From Candidatus Saccharimonadota bacterium (GTDB lineage: Bacteria > Patescibacteriota > Saccharimonadia > Saccharimonadales > Saccharimonadaceae), in contig CAJPPG010000023.1 in assembly GCA_905372495.1 (NCBI GenBank), forward strand, positions 1 through 11,079: a DNA stretch of 11,079 nt, read 5' to 3'. Positions 1 through 7,013 of this stretch are shown here, in pieces. Both the position numbers and the translations under genes were made by a program. Each line of letters opens with the position of its first letter. Position 1 is the stretch's first letter. Below the pieces are notes generated by a model, which was given only the letters and a program-made list of their open reading frames with translations, was not told the DNA's origin and ran no database searches.

Positions 1-873
1 ATGTATAAACAAATTGCAGAGAACAAAAGAAATACCGTCCTGATTTTTATTGGTTTTGTTTTATTGATTTCTCTAATTGGAGGCGTATTCTCTTATGTTT
101 ATAATGACCTTTCTATCGTATTTACCACTGTCATCGCTGCACTCATCTATGCGAGTGTACAGTATTTTTTCTCTTCAAAACTGGCAGTTATGATGACTGG
201 TGCAAAAAAGGCTAATCGTCGTGACAATCGTAGGTTATATAATATTGTTGAAAACCTTACAATTACCGCTGGATTGCCAATGCCGGAAGTTTATATTATT
301 CAAGATTCTGCGCCAAACGCTTTTGCTACCGGTCGTGACCCGGATCATGCTCTCGTTGCCGCCACAACTGGCCTAATCGATATTATGGATGATAAAGAAC
401 TGTCCGCTGTCATGGCCCATGAACTTTCTCATATTAAAAACTATGATATTCGGGTTTCTGCCATTACTTTTGCGCTCGTCTGCGTCATTGGTTTTCTTTC
501 TGATCTTGGTTTGCGTATGACCTACTTTACGCGCAAAAAAGATGAGGAAAATAGTCCAATTGGTTTATTTATCATCATTACCACCTCACTTCTAGCCCCA
601 CTCGCTGCTAGTCTTGCGCAAATGGCTATTTCTCGTGAGCGTGAATATCTCGCTGATATTTCAGCCGTCGAGCTAACGCGCTTCCCAGAGGGGATGATTT
701 CTGCTCTTAAGAAACTTGAGGAGCATGGTCGTCCAATGCAAAGACAAAACGCTGCCACAGAAGCTATGTTTATTAATTCTCCTTTAAAGAAGCAATTCAT
801 CAATCTATTTAGTACGCATCCGCCTATCGAAAAACGCATCGCACGCTTGGAGCGAGCTAAGGATAAATTTTAA
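1..873 (+). CDS. htpX: Membrane zinc metalloprotease HtpX (M48 family)
   Basis: HtpX proteases cut misfolded or damaged membrane proteins from the cytoplasmic side. The 290-residue product has the zinc motif HELSH at residues 140-144 (His140 and His144 ligands, Glu141 catalytic). The expected third ligand is Glu215 in the EYLAD segment. Four hydrophobic stretches fit the family topology: about 11-34, 37-57, 152-172 and 186-208. The conserved PNAFATG segment (105-111) and a late FSTHPP segment (270-275) are also present. The N-terminus MYKQIAENKR is typical of the family and the length is normal, so the ATG at base 1 is probably the true start. Its promoter and ribosome site lie outside the window, so a start further upstream cannot be excluded. 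The gene ends with TAA, 26 bp before the next gene, which may be co-transcribed. Confidence 0.93.
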   Translation: MYKQIAENKRNTVLIFIGFVLLISLIGGVFSYVYNDLSIVFTTVIAALIYASVQYFFSSKLAVMMTGAKKANRRDNRRLYNIVENLTITAGLPMPEVYIIQDSAPNAFATGRDPDHALVAATTGLIDIMDDKELSAVMAHELSHIKNYDIRVSAITFALVCVIGFLSDLGLRMTYFTRKKDEENSPIGLFIIITTSLLAPLAASLAQMAISREREYLADISAVELTRFPEGMISALKKLEEHGRPMQRQNAATEAMFINSPLKKQFINLFSTHPPIEKRIARLERAKDKF

Positions 874-899
874 TCAATATAATTGAATAGGGAATCAAG

Positions 900-1991
900 G
901 TGAAGAAAACTCAAAAAGACAAAAAAACAACTGGGAAAGTCAGATTACACCGATCATTTCGTCGTTCCTATCGCGAGGATTATGAGCGCCAAACCGAATT
1001 GCCTGGCCTTCTGTCTCATATCGCCGCCACCTTCAAAATTATTCGCCAAAACTTTAAGATTTTTCTTCCGCTCATTGGTCTTATTGTCTTACTTTACATC
1101 TCTCTAGTCGGTTTAATGAGCGAGAGTACTTTTCAAGAGTTTAAAGAATCAATCGACAATACTAATAAAGAGCTAGTGAGTGGTCGCCTCGGCAATCTTG
1201 GTCGTGCTGGACTAACCTTAGTCGGTACCGTCACTACTGGTGGTCTTACCACCATGAATGACGCGCAGAAAATCTTTTCCATTCTCCTCTTTATGATTAC
1301 TTGGCTTGTGTCCATCTATCTTACTCGTCACCTACTAGCCGGTCATCACCCTCGTATGCGTGACGGTCTCTATAATGCGCTTTCTCCTCTGATTTCCACG
1401 CTCTTTGTCGCACTAATCGTCTTTATCGAATTAATCCCGATTATGTTCGTCGTCATCACTTATCAAGCTGCCGTCTCAACCGAGTTCTTAAAGACGCCAT
1501 TTTATGCCCTTATTTATTTTATTTTCGCTAGCCTATTGACTATTCTTAGCGTTTATCTTACTTCTAGTTCCTTGATAGGATTAATTGCCGTCTCTGCGCC
1601 AGGACTTTATCCTCTCACTGCTATTGAAACCGCCCGCAATCTGATTGCTGGTCGTCGCATTCGTTTCCTCGTACGCATCCTTTATCTCTTTTTCTGGGTA
1701 GCTTTAATTTACATTGTCATCGTTCTGCCGGCCATCTTGCTTGATATCTTGATTAAGGGTGCCTTCCCATGGCTAAACGATCTCGGCCTTCCTTTTGTAC
1801 CATTCGTCCTTCTCGTAGTTACCGTCTTTGTCTTCATCTTTATCTCCATCTATGCCTATCTCTTTTATCGTCAGCTTCTCGACTATAAAGATGATTTTTA
1901 TCCACTTGTTACCTTTAAGAAAAAACAACCAAAGAAACAAAAGGAGGTAAAGAAGTTAAAGGAGGTAAAGAAAATAAATGGGTCAGCTTAA
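900..1991 (+). CDS. Multi-pass membrane protein of unknown function
   Basis: I do not recognise a named family. The 363-residue product has a basic cytoplasmic-type N-terminus (SFRRSYREDY at 19-28, followed by PGLL) and about six hydrophobic segments (roughly 54-73, 125-147, 165-189, 201-232, 256-284, 299-323). It ends in a lysine-rich tail from 339 on. It contains no cysteine. The start is GTG at 900, supported by AGGGA at 889-893, six bases upstream. A TATAAT at 878-883 could be a local promoter, but transcription from htpX is equally possible. The last 14 bases overlap ligA, and the tail codons carry ligA's ribosome site (see the repeat at 1941-1976). The overlap suggests translational coupling to ligA, but nothing in the protein suggests a role in DNA joining. 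Confidence 0.85.
   Translation: MKKTQKDKKTTGKVRLHRSFRRSYREDYERQTELPGLLSHIAATFKIIRQNFKIFLPLIGLIVLLYISLVGLMSESTFQEFKESIDNTNKELVSGRLGNLGRAGLTLVGTVTTGGLTTMNDAQKIFSILLFMITWLVSIYLTRHLLAGHHPRMRDGLYNALSPLISTLFVALIVFIELIPIMFVVITYQAAVSTEFLKTPFYALIYFIFASLLTILSVYLTSSSLIGLIAVSAPGLYPLTAIETARNLIAGRRIRFLVRILYLFFWVALIYIVIVLPAILLDILIKGAFPWLNDLGLPFVPFVLLVVTVFVFIFISIYAYLFYRQLLDYKDDFYPLVTFKKKQPKKQKEVKKLKEVKKINGSA
1941..1976 (+). repeat. Tandem 18-bp repeat carrying duplicated Shine-Dalgarno sites for ligA
   Basis: Two 18-bp units, 1941-1958 and 1959-1976, differ at only two bases. Each begins AAGGAGGTAAAG. In the upstream protein they encode KEVKKL and KEVKKI. Each holds a strong GGAGG (1943-1947 and 1961-1965). 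The second ends 12 bases before the ligA ATG, slightly longer than usual spacing. The first is 30 bases away and too far to serve that start directly. Confidence 0.85.
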
Positions 1992-4002
1992 TTCTATTAC
2001 AAAAACAGAAGCCAAATCACGTATCATCAAGCTTCGCGAGCTCATTAATGATTATCGTTACTACTATCATGTTCTTGATCAGTCAATCATGTCAGAGTCA
2101 GCAGCCGACTCCTTAAAGCATGAGTTAACTCTCCTTGAAGAGAAATTCCCAGAACTTATTACCCCTGATTCACCCACTCAAAGAGTAGCTGGACAACCAC
2201 TTGATAAGTTTAATAAGGTCACCCATCAGACTCGTATGATTTCCCTTGCTGACGTTTTTTCCGAAGCAGAAGTTAGAGAGTGGGTTGCTAGGAACTATAA
2301 ACTGGTACCACCGAAAACTCGACTTACTTTTTTTACCGATATTAAAATGGATGGTCTTGCCATGTCGCTACATTATCATAATGGCATACTTACCCAGGCT
2401 GTTACTCGTGGCGACGGACTTGTCGGCGAAGATGTTACTATGAATGTGCGCACGATCAATAATGTCCCGCTTAAATTTAGCGGAAAACCTGAAGATATCC
2501 CTGAACATGTTGAGGTGCGCGGCGAGGTGATCATCTTTAAGGCAGATTTTGAAAAACTCAATCAAATACAAGTAGAGAAGGGGGAGAAATTATTTGCGAA
2601 CCCACGCAATCTGGCTGCCGGGTCCATTCGCCAGCTTGACCCTCGAATCGCCAGTTCGCGACCACTGCGCTTTATGGCCTATGATCTGGTTACACCAAAT
2701 CTAGAAACTCATCAGCTTGCCTACCAGCAAATCCGTTCGTATGGTTTTCAAACTTCCATGCAGGATCGAACTTTTGATTCACTTGATCAGGTTATCGAAG
2801 AAATCCACCGTCTAAGCCAAATCCGCGAGTCTCTACCATTCGGTACAGATGGCATGGTTATTAAAATTAATGACCGTAAGGTGTATCAATCTCTTGGTAT
2901 TATTGGTAAAACCCCACGAGGTGCAGTGGCTTATAAATATCCCGCCGAGGAGGCAACCACCAAAGTTCGTGACATCATTATTTCTATCGGCCGTACTGGT
3001 GCCGCCACCCCTGTCGCCATCTTTGATCCAGTAGAGGTTGCCGGCAGCATAGTTCGTCACGCAACCTTGCATAATGCTGATGAAATTAGTCGACTTGATT
3101 TACGTATTGGTGATACCGTAATTATTTATAAAGCAGGTGATATTATTCCTCAAATCAAGGAAGTTCTCACCTCTCTTCGTCCAGACGACTTACCAGTCTT
3201 CGACTATGAGGCGGCACTAGAATCTCAGTATCCAGAGCTAGAGTTTGAGCGACCTGCTGGCGAAGTGGTTTACCGTGTTAAAGGTCTTGATTCCGGGCTT
3301 ATTTTAAAACGCTCAATCGAGTATTATGCTAGTAAGCCTGCTCTCAATATTGAAGGCCTTGGCGAGAAAAATGTTAATCTCTTAGTTGATTCTGGCCTAG
3401 TTAAGAATCTTTCGGACCTCTACCGATTAGACGCCGCCAAGGTTTCGCAGTTAGAGCGTTTTGCTGAGGTGTCAGCAAATAAATTAATTAGCGCCATTGA
3501 GAAATCAAAAACTGCGCCCCTCGCAAAATTCATTACTGCACTAGGGATTCGTCACGTGGGTGTGCAGACTGCAATCACACTTGCCAATCGTTTTAAGTCG
3601 CTCTCGTTATTAATCGACGCCACAGCCGACGACCTTCTTTCTATTCCCGATATTGGACAAGTAGTTGCCGAATCTATTCTGGCCTATTTTGCGGATGAGG
3701 ATAACCTTAAACAGCTCCAAGAAATGCGTGAATTAGGCGTTAATCCATTCTATGATACTCAAACAATAAAACCACTATATAGTCAAAGTTACGTAGTGAC
3801 AGGTACACTGTCTGAAATGAGTCGCGATGAAGCTGAGGCAAAACTTCGGGAGCTTGGCGCTACAGTTACTGGTTCTGTGACTAAACATACTACCGCCCTA
3901 ATTGTCGGCGAGAAACCTGGCGGTAGTAAAACTATGAAGGCAGAAAAACTAGGTATCCCCGTCATGCATGAAGCGGAGTTTCTCGAACTTCTTCATAGAT
4001 AA
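1978..4002 (+). CDS. ligA: NAD-dependent DNA ligase LigA, lacking zinc-finger cysteines
   Basis: LigA seals nicks in DNA using NAD+ and is essential for replication and repair. The 674-residue product has the full domain order: Ia (about 1-75), adenylation domain with the KxDG motif (KMDG, nucleophile Lys123), OB fold (about 325-400, with GRTGAATPVA and GDIIPQ), a zinc-finger-like segment (about 415-447), helix-hairpin-helix repeats (about 455-590) and a C-terminal BRCT domain (about 603-674). AYKYPAEE (318-325) is a ligase signature. Oddly, the four cysteines that normally bind zinc are replaced: YPEL stands at 418-421 where CPxC is expected, and V434 and S439/G440 fill the other sites. The whole protein has no cysteine. 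The ATG at 1978 is fixed by an in-frame TAA just before it (1975-1977) and by the GGAGG sites upstream. Confidence 0.96.
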   Translation: MGQLNSITKTEAKSRIIKLRELINDYRYYYHVLDQSIMSESAADSLKHELTLLEEKFPELITPDSPTQRVAGQPLDKFNKVTHQTRMISLADVFSEAEVREWVARNYKLVPPKTRLTFFTDIKMDGLAMSLHYHNGILTQAVTRGDGLVGEDVTMNVRTINNVPLKFSGKPEDIPEHVEVRGEVIIFKADFEKLNQIQVEKGEKLFANPRNLAAGSIRQLDPRIASSRPLRFMAYDLVTPNLETHQLAYQQIRSYGFQTSMQDRTFDSLDQVIEEIHRLSQIRESLPFGTDGMVIKINDRKVYQSLGIIGKTPRGAVAYKYPAEEATTKVRDIIISIGRTGAATPVAIFDPVEVAGSIVRHATLHNADEISRLDLRIGDTVIIYKAGDIIPQIKEVLTSLRPDDLPVFDYEAALESQYPELEFERPAGEVVYRVKGLDSGLILKRSIEYYASKPALNIEGLGEKNVNLLVDSGLVKNLSDLYRLDAAKVSQLERFAEVSANKLISAIEKSKTAPLAKFITALGIRHVGVQTAITLANRFKSLSLLIDATADDLLSIPDIGQVVAESILAYFADEDNLKQLQEMRELGVNPFYDTQTIKPLYSQSYVVTGTLSEMSRDEAEAKLRELGATVTGSVTKHTTALIVGEKPGGSKTMKAEKLGIPVMHEAEFLELLHR

Positions 4003-4020
4003 TTATAAAAAACCATCCAT

Positions 4021-4050
4021 AAAAAATCACCCCATTTGGGGCGATTTTTT
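4021..4050. terminator. Bidirectional intrinsic terminator between convergent ligA and eno
   Basis: The arms ATC-A-CCCC (ending 4033) and GGGG-C-GAT (starting 4038) form a stem with an ATTT loop and one A/C mismatch. AAAAAA at 4021-4026 and TTTTTT at 4045-4050 give a U-run in either direction. It lies 18 bp after the ligA stop and 9 bp beyond the eno stop, so it can end both transcripts. Confidence 0.9.
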
Positions 4051-4059
4051 ATTGTTGAA

Positions 4060-5346
4060 TTATTTGTTAAAAGGGTTTACTAAGCTTAAGCTTTCGTTGT
4101 CCTCTGCAATACGCATCAATTCGTTATATTTGGCAATACGTTCAGAACGTGATAATGAGCCAGTTTTAATTTGACCAGCCCCGAGGCCCACTGCAAGATG
4201 TGCAATTGAGTTGTCTTCTGTTTCGCCAGAACGATGTGAAATTATAGTGTTGAAACCATTCTTTTTTGCCATCATTACCGCATCAATTGTTTCAGAAAGG
4301 GAACCAATCTGATTTGGCTTAATTAAAATAGCATTTCCAGCCATCTCTTCGATACCACGACGTAATAATTTGGTATTTGTCACAAATAAGTCATCACCAA
4401 CAAGCTGTACTTTCTCTCCAAGCTTCTTGGTCAAAAGCTTCCAGCCCTCCCAGTCATTCTCAGCAAGGCCGTCTTCAATCGATACTACTGGATAATTTTC
4501 TAAAATCCACTCATACCAATCAATCATTTCCTCGGAAGACTTGGTCTCATTAGAGGTCTTAATCTTGTAACGACCATCCTTGTAAAATTCAGAAGAAGCG
4601 ATATCCATAGCAATTGCAATATCTTGGCCAGGTTTATAACCAGCTGCTTCAATGGCCAGCTTGATACATTCAAGTGGTTCATTATTGCCGTCTTTTACAC
4701 GTGGCGCATAACCACCTTCGTCGCCAACTGTTGTCGTATAACCACGTTCCTTTAATACTTTCTTCAGAGCATGAAAAGTTTCTGCGCCCATTCGAATAGC
4801 GTCGTAGATATTAGTTGCACCAACTGGCATCAGCATGTATTCTTGAAAATCGGTGCTCCAGTCTGCATGCGCACCACCGTTCATTACATTCATCATTGGC
4901 ATTGGGAGCGACATCTCGTTCTGTGTTCCAGCTAAGCTGGCAATATACTCATAGAAGTGCATTTGCTTTGCTCTTGCCATTGCCTTTGCGGTCGCCATTG
5001 AAACGGCAAGAATAGCATTTGCTCCAAGATTAGATTTATTCTCGGTGCCATCTAGTTCAATCATTGTTTGATCTACGGTATTTTGCTCCGCCGTTGTTCC
5101 TACTAGGTGGTCACGAATCTGATGATTAATGTTATGTACGGCCTTCATTACCCCCTTACCACCGTAATAATTCATGTCTCCGTCGCGTAATTCCAATGCT
5201 TCACCGGAACCAGTTGAGGCCCCAGATGGAACCATTGCTCTACCCACACTACCGTCAGATAGAAATACATCTGCCTCCACCGTTGGGTTACCACGACTAT
5301 CGAGAATTTGTCTTGCTTTGATTTCTTTTATCGTTAAGTTATCCAT
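4060..5346 (-). CDS. eno: Enolase (phosphopyruvate hydratase)
   Basis: Enolase converts 2-phosphoglycerate to phosphoenolpyruvate in glycolysis, in the cytoplasm. The 428-residue length is normal. All key sites are visible: the mobile loop SGAST (41-45), Glu169 in FQEYM, Glu210 in GDEGGYAP, magnesium ligands Asp248 (MDIASSEF), Glu291 (SIEDG) and Asp318 (GDDLFVTN), Lys343 in LIKPNQIG, the SHRSGE segment (370-375) and Lys394 in QIKTG. It should therefore be active. The gene is convergent with ligA and divergent from the 5425 gene. The ATG at 5346 has no Shine-Dalgarno site. Instead TATAAT ends seven bases before the A, so the mRNA probably begins at the start codon. The single cysteine is at 227. 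Confidence 0.97.
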   Translation of the reverse strand: MDNLTIKEIKARQILDSRGNPTVEADVFLSDGSVGRAMVPSGASTGSGEALELRDGDMNYYGGKGVMKAVHNINHQIRDHLVGTTAEQNTVDQTMIELDGTENKSNLGANAILAVSMATAKAMARAKQMHFYEYIASLAGTQNEMSLPMPMMNVMNGGAHADWSTDFQEYMLMPVGATNIYDAIRMGAETFHALKKVLKERGYTTTVGDEGGYAPRVKDGNNEPLECIKLAIEAAGYKPGQDIAIAMDIASSEFYKDGRYKIKTSNETKSSEEMIDWYEWILENYPVVSIEDGLAENDWEGWKLLTKKLGEKVQLVGDDLFVTNTKLLRRGIEEMAGNAILIKPNQIGSLSETIDAVMMAKKNGFNTIISHRSGETEDNSIAHLAVGLGAGQIKTGSLSRSERIAKYNELMRIAEDNESLSLVNPFNK

Positions 5347-5352
5347 ATCTGC

Positions 5353-5361
5353 ATTATAGCA
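5353..5361 (-). promoter_or_regulatory. Extended -10 promoter of eno, predicted leaderless
   Basis: On the - strand the sequence reads TGCTATAAT: an extended TGN plus a perfect TATAAT hexamer (5358 down to 5353). Exactly six bases follow before the ATG at 5346, so the expected transcription start falls on the start codon. No convincing -35 box is seen at 16-18 bp spacing. Confidence 0.75.
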
Positions 5362-5377
5362 TTTTTAAAAACACTTA

Positions 5378-5386
5378 TGGTATTAT
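5378..5386 (+). promoter_or_regulatory. Extended -10 promoter of the 5425 membrane-protein gene
   Basis: TGGTATTAT matches an extended -10 (TGN plus TATTAT at 5381-5386). The predicted start, near 5393, gives a leader of about 32 nt containing the ribosome site AAAGGTG (5414-5420). It stands back to back with the eno promoter, and a TTTTTAAAAA tract (5362-5371) lies between them. Confidence 0.55.
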
Positions 5387-5424
5387 GTAGTAAAGAATAA
5401 ACTTCATAAAATGAAAGGTGTGTA

Positions 5425-6954
5425 ATGCCAGAAGAAAAATATGGCGACATTGACGTCAATCCGATAGAGACTCGTATTGATACTAAAATCGATTCCACTA
5501 AACATAATGATTCGAACTTCGCTCAGGCTATAGAGACCGCCTCAGCCTTAATACCAGAGCAGCCTGAATCTGATACCGCAGTTCCTGAGGTGGCGGCTGC
5601 TGAGGAGTCAGTAGAACCTACAGTTTCTACTCCAACTGATCTTAAAGAGGAAAATGGCATGGAGTCATCAGCTCCTTCATCAACATCAGAAGATTCCACT
5701 GAAGAAAACGTATCAGTATCTTTACCAGCGTCAGAGGCTCCAAAACCAAAAAAGAAGGTCGCGTTAGTTGTGGCTGGTGTTACTCTCGCCACGCTAGTTC
5801 TTGGCGGTTCTGCCTTTGCTTTTTATTATAATACTCCTGAAAAAGTGGCAGCTGACGCCATTTCTGGTTTTATTAAGCAAAGCAACAATCAACTTGCGGC
5901 TAATGGTAGTCTTGAACTCTCTCCTCAATCCGATTCTGAACTTTATCAGCACATTTCAAATCTCCGTCTTGATTTTAAGACCAACGTCGATCATTTTAAC
6001 CGCAGCGCCGAGTTTGATTTTGGTATTAGACTACGTGAATATGGCTATCTCCATTTTAAGCTTAGTGCTTTTCTCGAAGAAAATGGTACAGCTTACCTCA
6101 ATATCGATAATCTCTCTGAGGCTTATCAAAAGGCGGTTAAGGCTGCTGGCTTAAAACAGGATGATCCAGAGCTTCGTCTTATTCTTAGTCTTCTAGAAAA
6201 ATCCTTGAAGAATGTCGAAGGTAAATGGTGGCGCATCGATGTGAACGAGGTTCTTAGCTCACTCGACAAAACTGATTTTAAAATTGAGAAGAGTGATAAA
6301 GAGAATATTGGTGCCGCCTATACTTGTCTTGTTAATGAAATAAAAAATGAATTTAATCAAACCGATCGTCTCACAAAGGCCTATCTTGAACATTCATTTA
6401 TTAATCTCGCTTCGATTAGTTATGATGAGCTATCAGGGGATTCATTCAAGGGTAAAATCGAAGATTACGGCAAGCTCTATCAAGTCTCGTTAGATGCGGA
6501 CAAGCTCTTTGATTTTGCTAAAAAACAACAGCAGGCCGTAGAGCATAGTAAGATCGCCGAATGCTTAAAGAAGATCGAAAAACCTTCTAGTTCATTTTAT
6601 GAAAAAGGGGGAAAATTGGAGAACACAGAAGATGAGGAGCTTACAAAGGCAGATGTTCAAAAATTCGTCTCACAACTTAAAAATCTATATCTAGGTATTG
6701 ATTTTCTTACTCATCAACTAAAGGGTGTCTATCTTCAGGTTTCTAAATCTAAGATTGACTTTACGGGTATCGTTAGCTTTAAATACCAAAATTCTGCCCC
6801 AGTGGTTGCACCGCGCGACGCTAATCCTATAAGTGACGTCTTCAAGGGTCTCTCTAGCCAAGGCATAGTGAACAAGAATGGTGATTATGAAGAAATATTG
6901 AAGGAGATGATAAGATCAAATAATTTTAGGCAGAATCGTCCAGACCTAGACTAG
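5425..6954 (+). CDS. Single-pass membrane protein with acidic N-terminal tail and large outer domain
   Basis: Function unknown. The 509-residue product has three parts. Residues 1-106 are low complexity and rich in Glu, Ser, Pro, Ala and Thr, probably disordered in the cytoplasm. KPKKK (107-111) followed by a hydrophobic helix (about 112-134) indicates one membrane span with the N-terminus inside. Residues 136-509 would lie outside the cell. That part has alternating hydrophobic strands and a GKWWRID segment (266-272), loosely reminiscent of LppX/LolA-like half-barrel proteins, but this is a weak inference. It has only two cysteines, C301 and C380, both outside, so they could form a disulfide. 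The ATG is supported by AAAGGTG at 5414-5420. It ends with TAG, 59 bp before uvrC. Confidence 0.85.
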   Translation: MPEEKYGDIDVNPIETRIDTKIDSTKHNDSNFAQAIETASALIPEQPESDTAVPEVAAAEESVEPTVSTPTDLKEENGMESSAPSSTSEDSTEENVSVSLPASEAPKPKKKVALVVAGVTLATLVLGGSAFAFYYNTPEKVAADAISGFIKQSNNQLAANGSLELSPQSDSELYQHISNLRLDFKTNVDHFNRSAEFDFGIRLREYGYLHFKLSAFLEENGTAYLNIDNLSEAYQKAVKAAGLKQDDPELRLILSLLEKSLKNVEGKWWRIDVNEVLSSLDKTDFKIEKSDKENIGAAYTCLVNEIKNEFNQTDRLTKAYLEHSFINLASISYDELSGDSFKGKIEDYGKLYQVSLDADKLFDFAKKQQQAVEHSKIAECLKKIEKPSSSFYEKGGKLENTEDEELTKADVQKFVSQLKNLYLGIDFLTHQLKGVYLQVSKSKIDFTGIVSFKYQNSAPVVAPRDANPISDVFKGLSSQGIVNKNGDYEEILKEMIRSNNFRQNRPDLD

Positions 6955-6963
6955 CGAAGTTGG

Positions 6964-6980
6964 TTTAGACTCAGTCTAAA
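6964..6980. promoter_or_regulatory. Perfect 17-bp palindrome upstream of uvrC, possible operator
   Basis: The arms TTTAGACT and AGTCTAAA are exact inverted copies around a central C at 6972. The centre is at about -42 from the predicted uvrC transcription start at 7014, where a class II activator or a repressor would bind. No T-run follows, so it does not look like a terminator for the gene ending at 6954. The binding protein is unknown. Confidence 0.6.
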
Positions 6981-6998
6981 ACGCAAAACTCACAAAAA

Positions 6999-7007
6999 TG
7001 TTACAAT
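6999..7007 (+). promoter_or_regulatory. Extended -10 promoter of uvrC, predicted leaderless GTG start
   Basis: TGTTACAAT is an extended -10 with the hexamer TACAAT at 7002-7007. Six bases separate it from the GTG at 7014, so transcription should begin at the start codon. No -35 box is visible. The palindrome at 6964-6980 sits upstream instead. Confidence 0.7.
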
Positions 7008-7013
7008 AACAAT

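Noticed and set aside
5362..5371. TTTTTAAAAA palindrome as an operator between eno and the 5425 gene
   Set aside because: A ten-base A/T tract is expected by chance between divergent promoters in AT-rich DNA. It may act as an UP-like element, but nothing more can be said.
6964..6980. The palindrome before uvrC as a terminator
   Set aside because: It is a seven-bp, AT-rich stem with a three-base loop and no T-run on either side.
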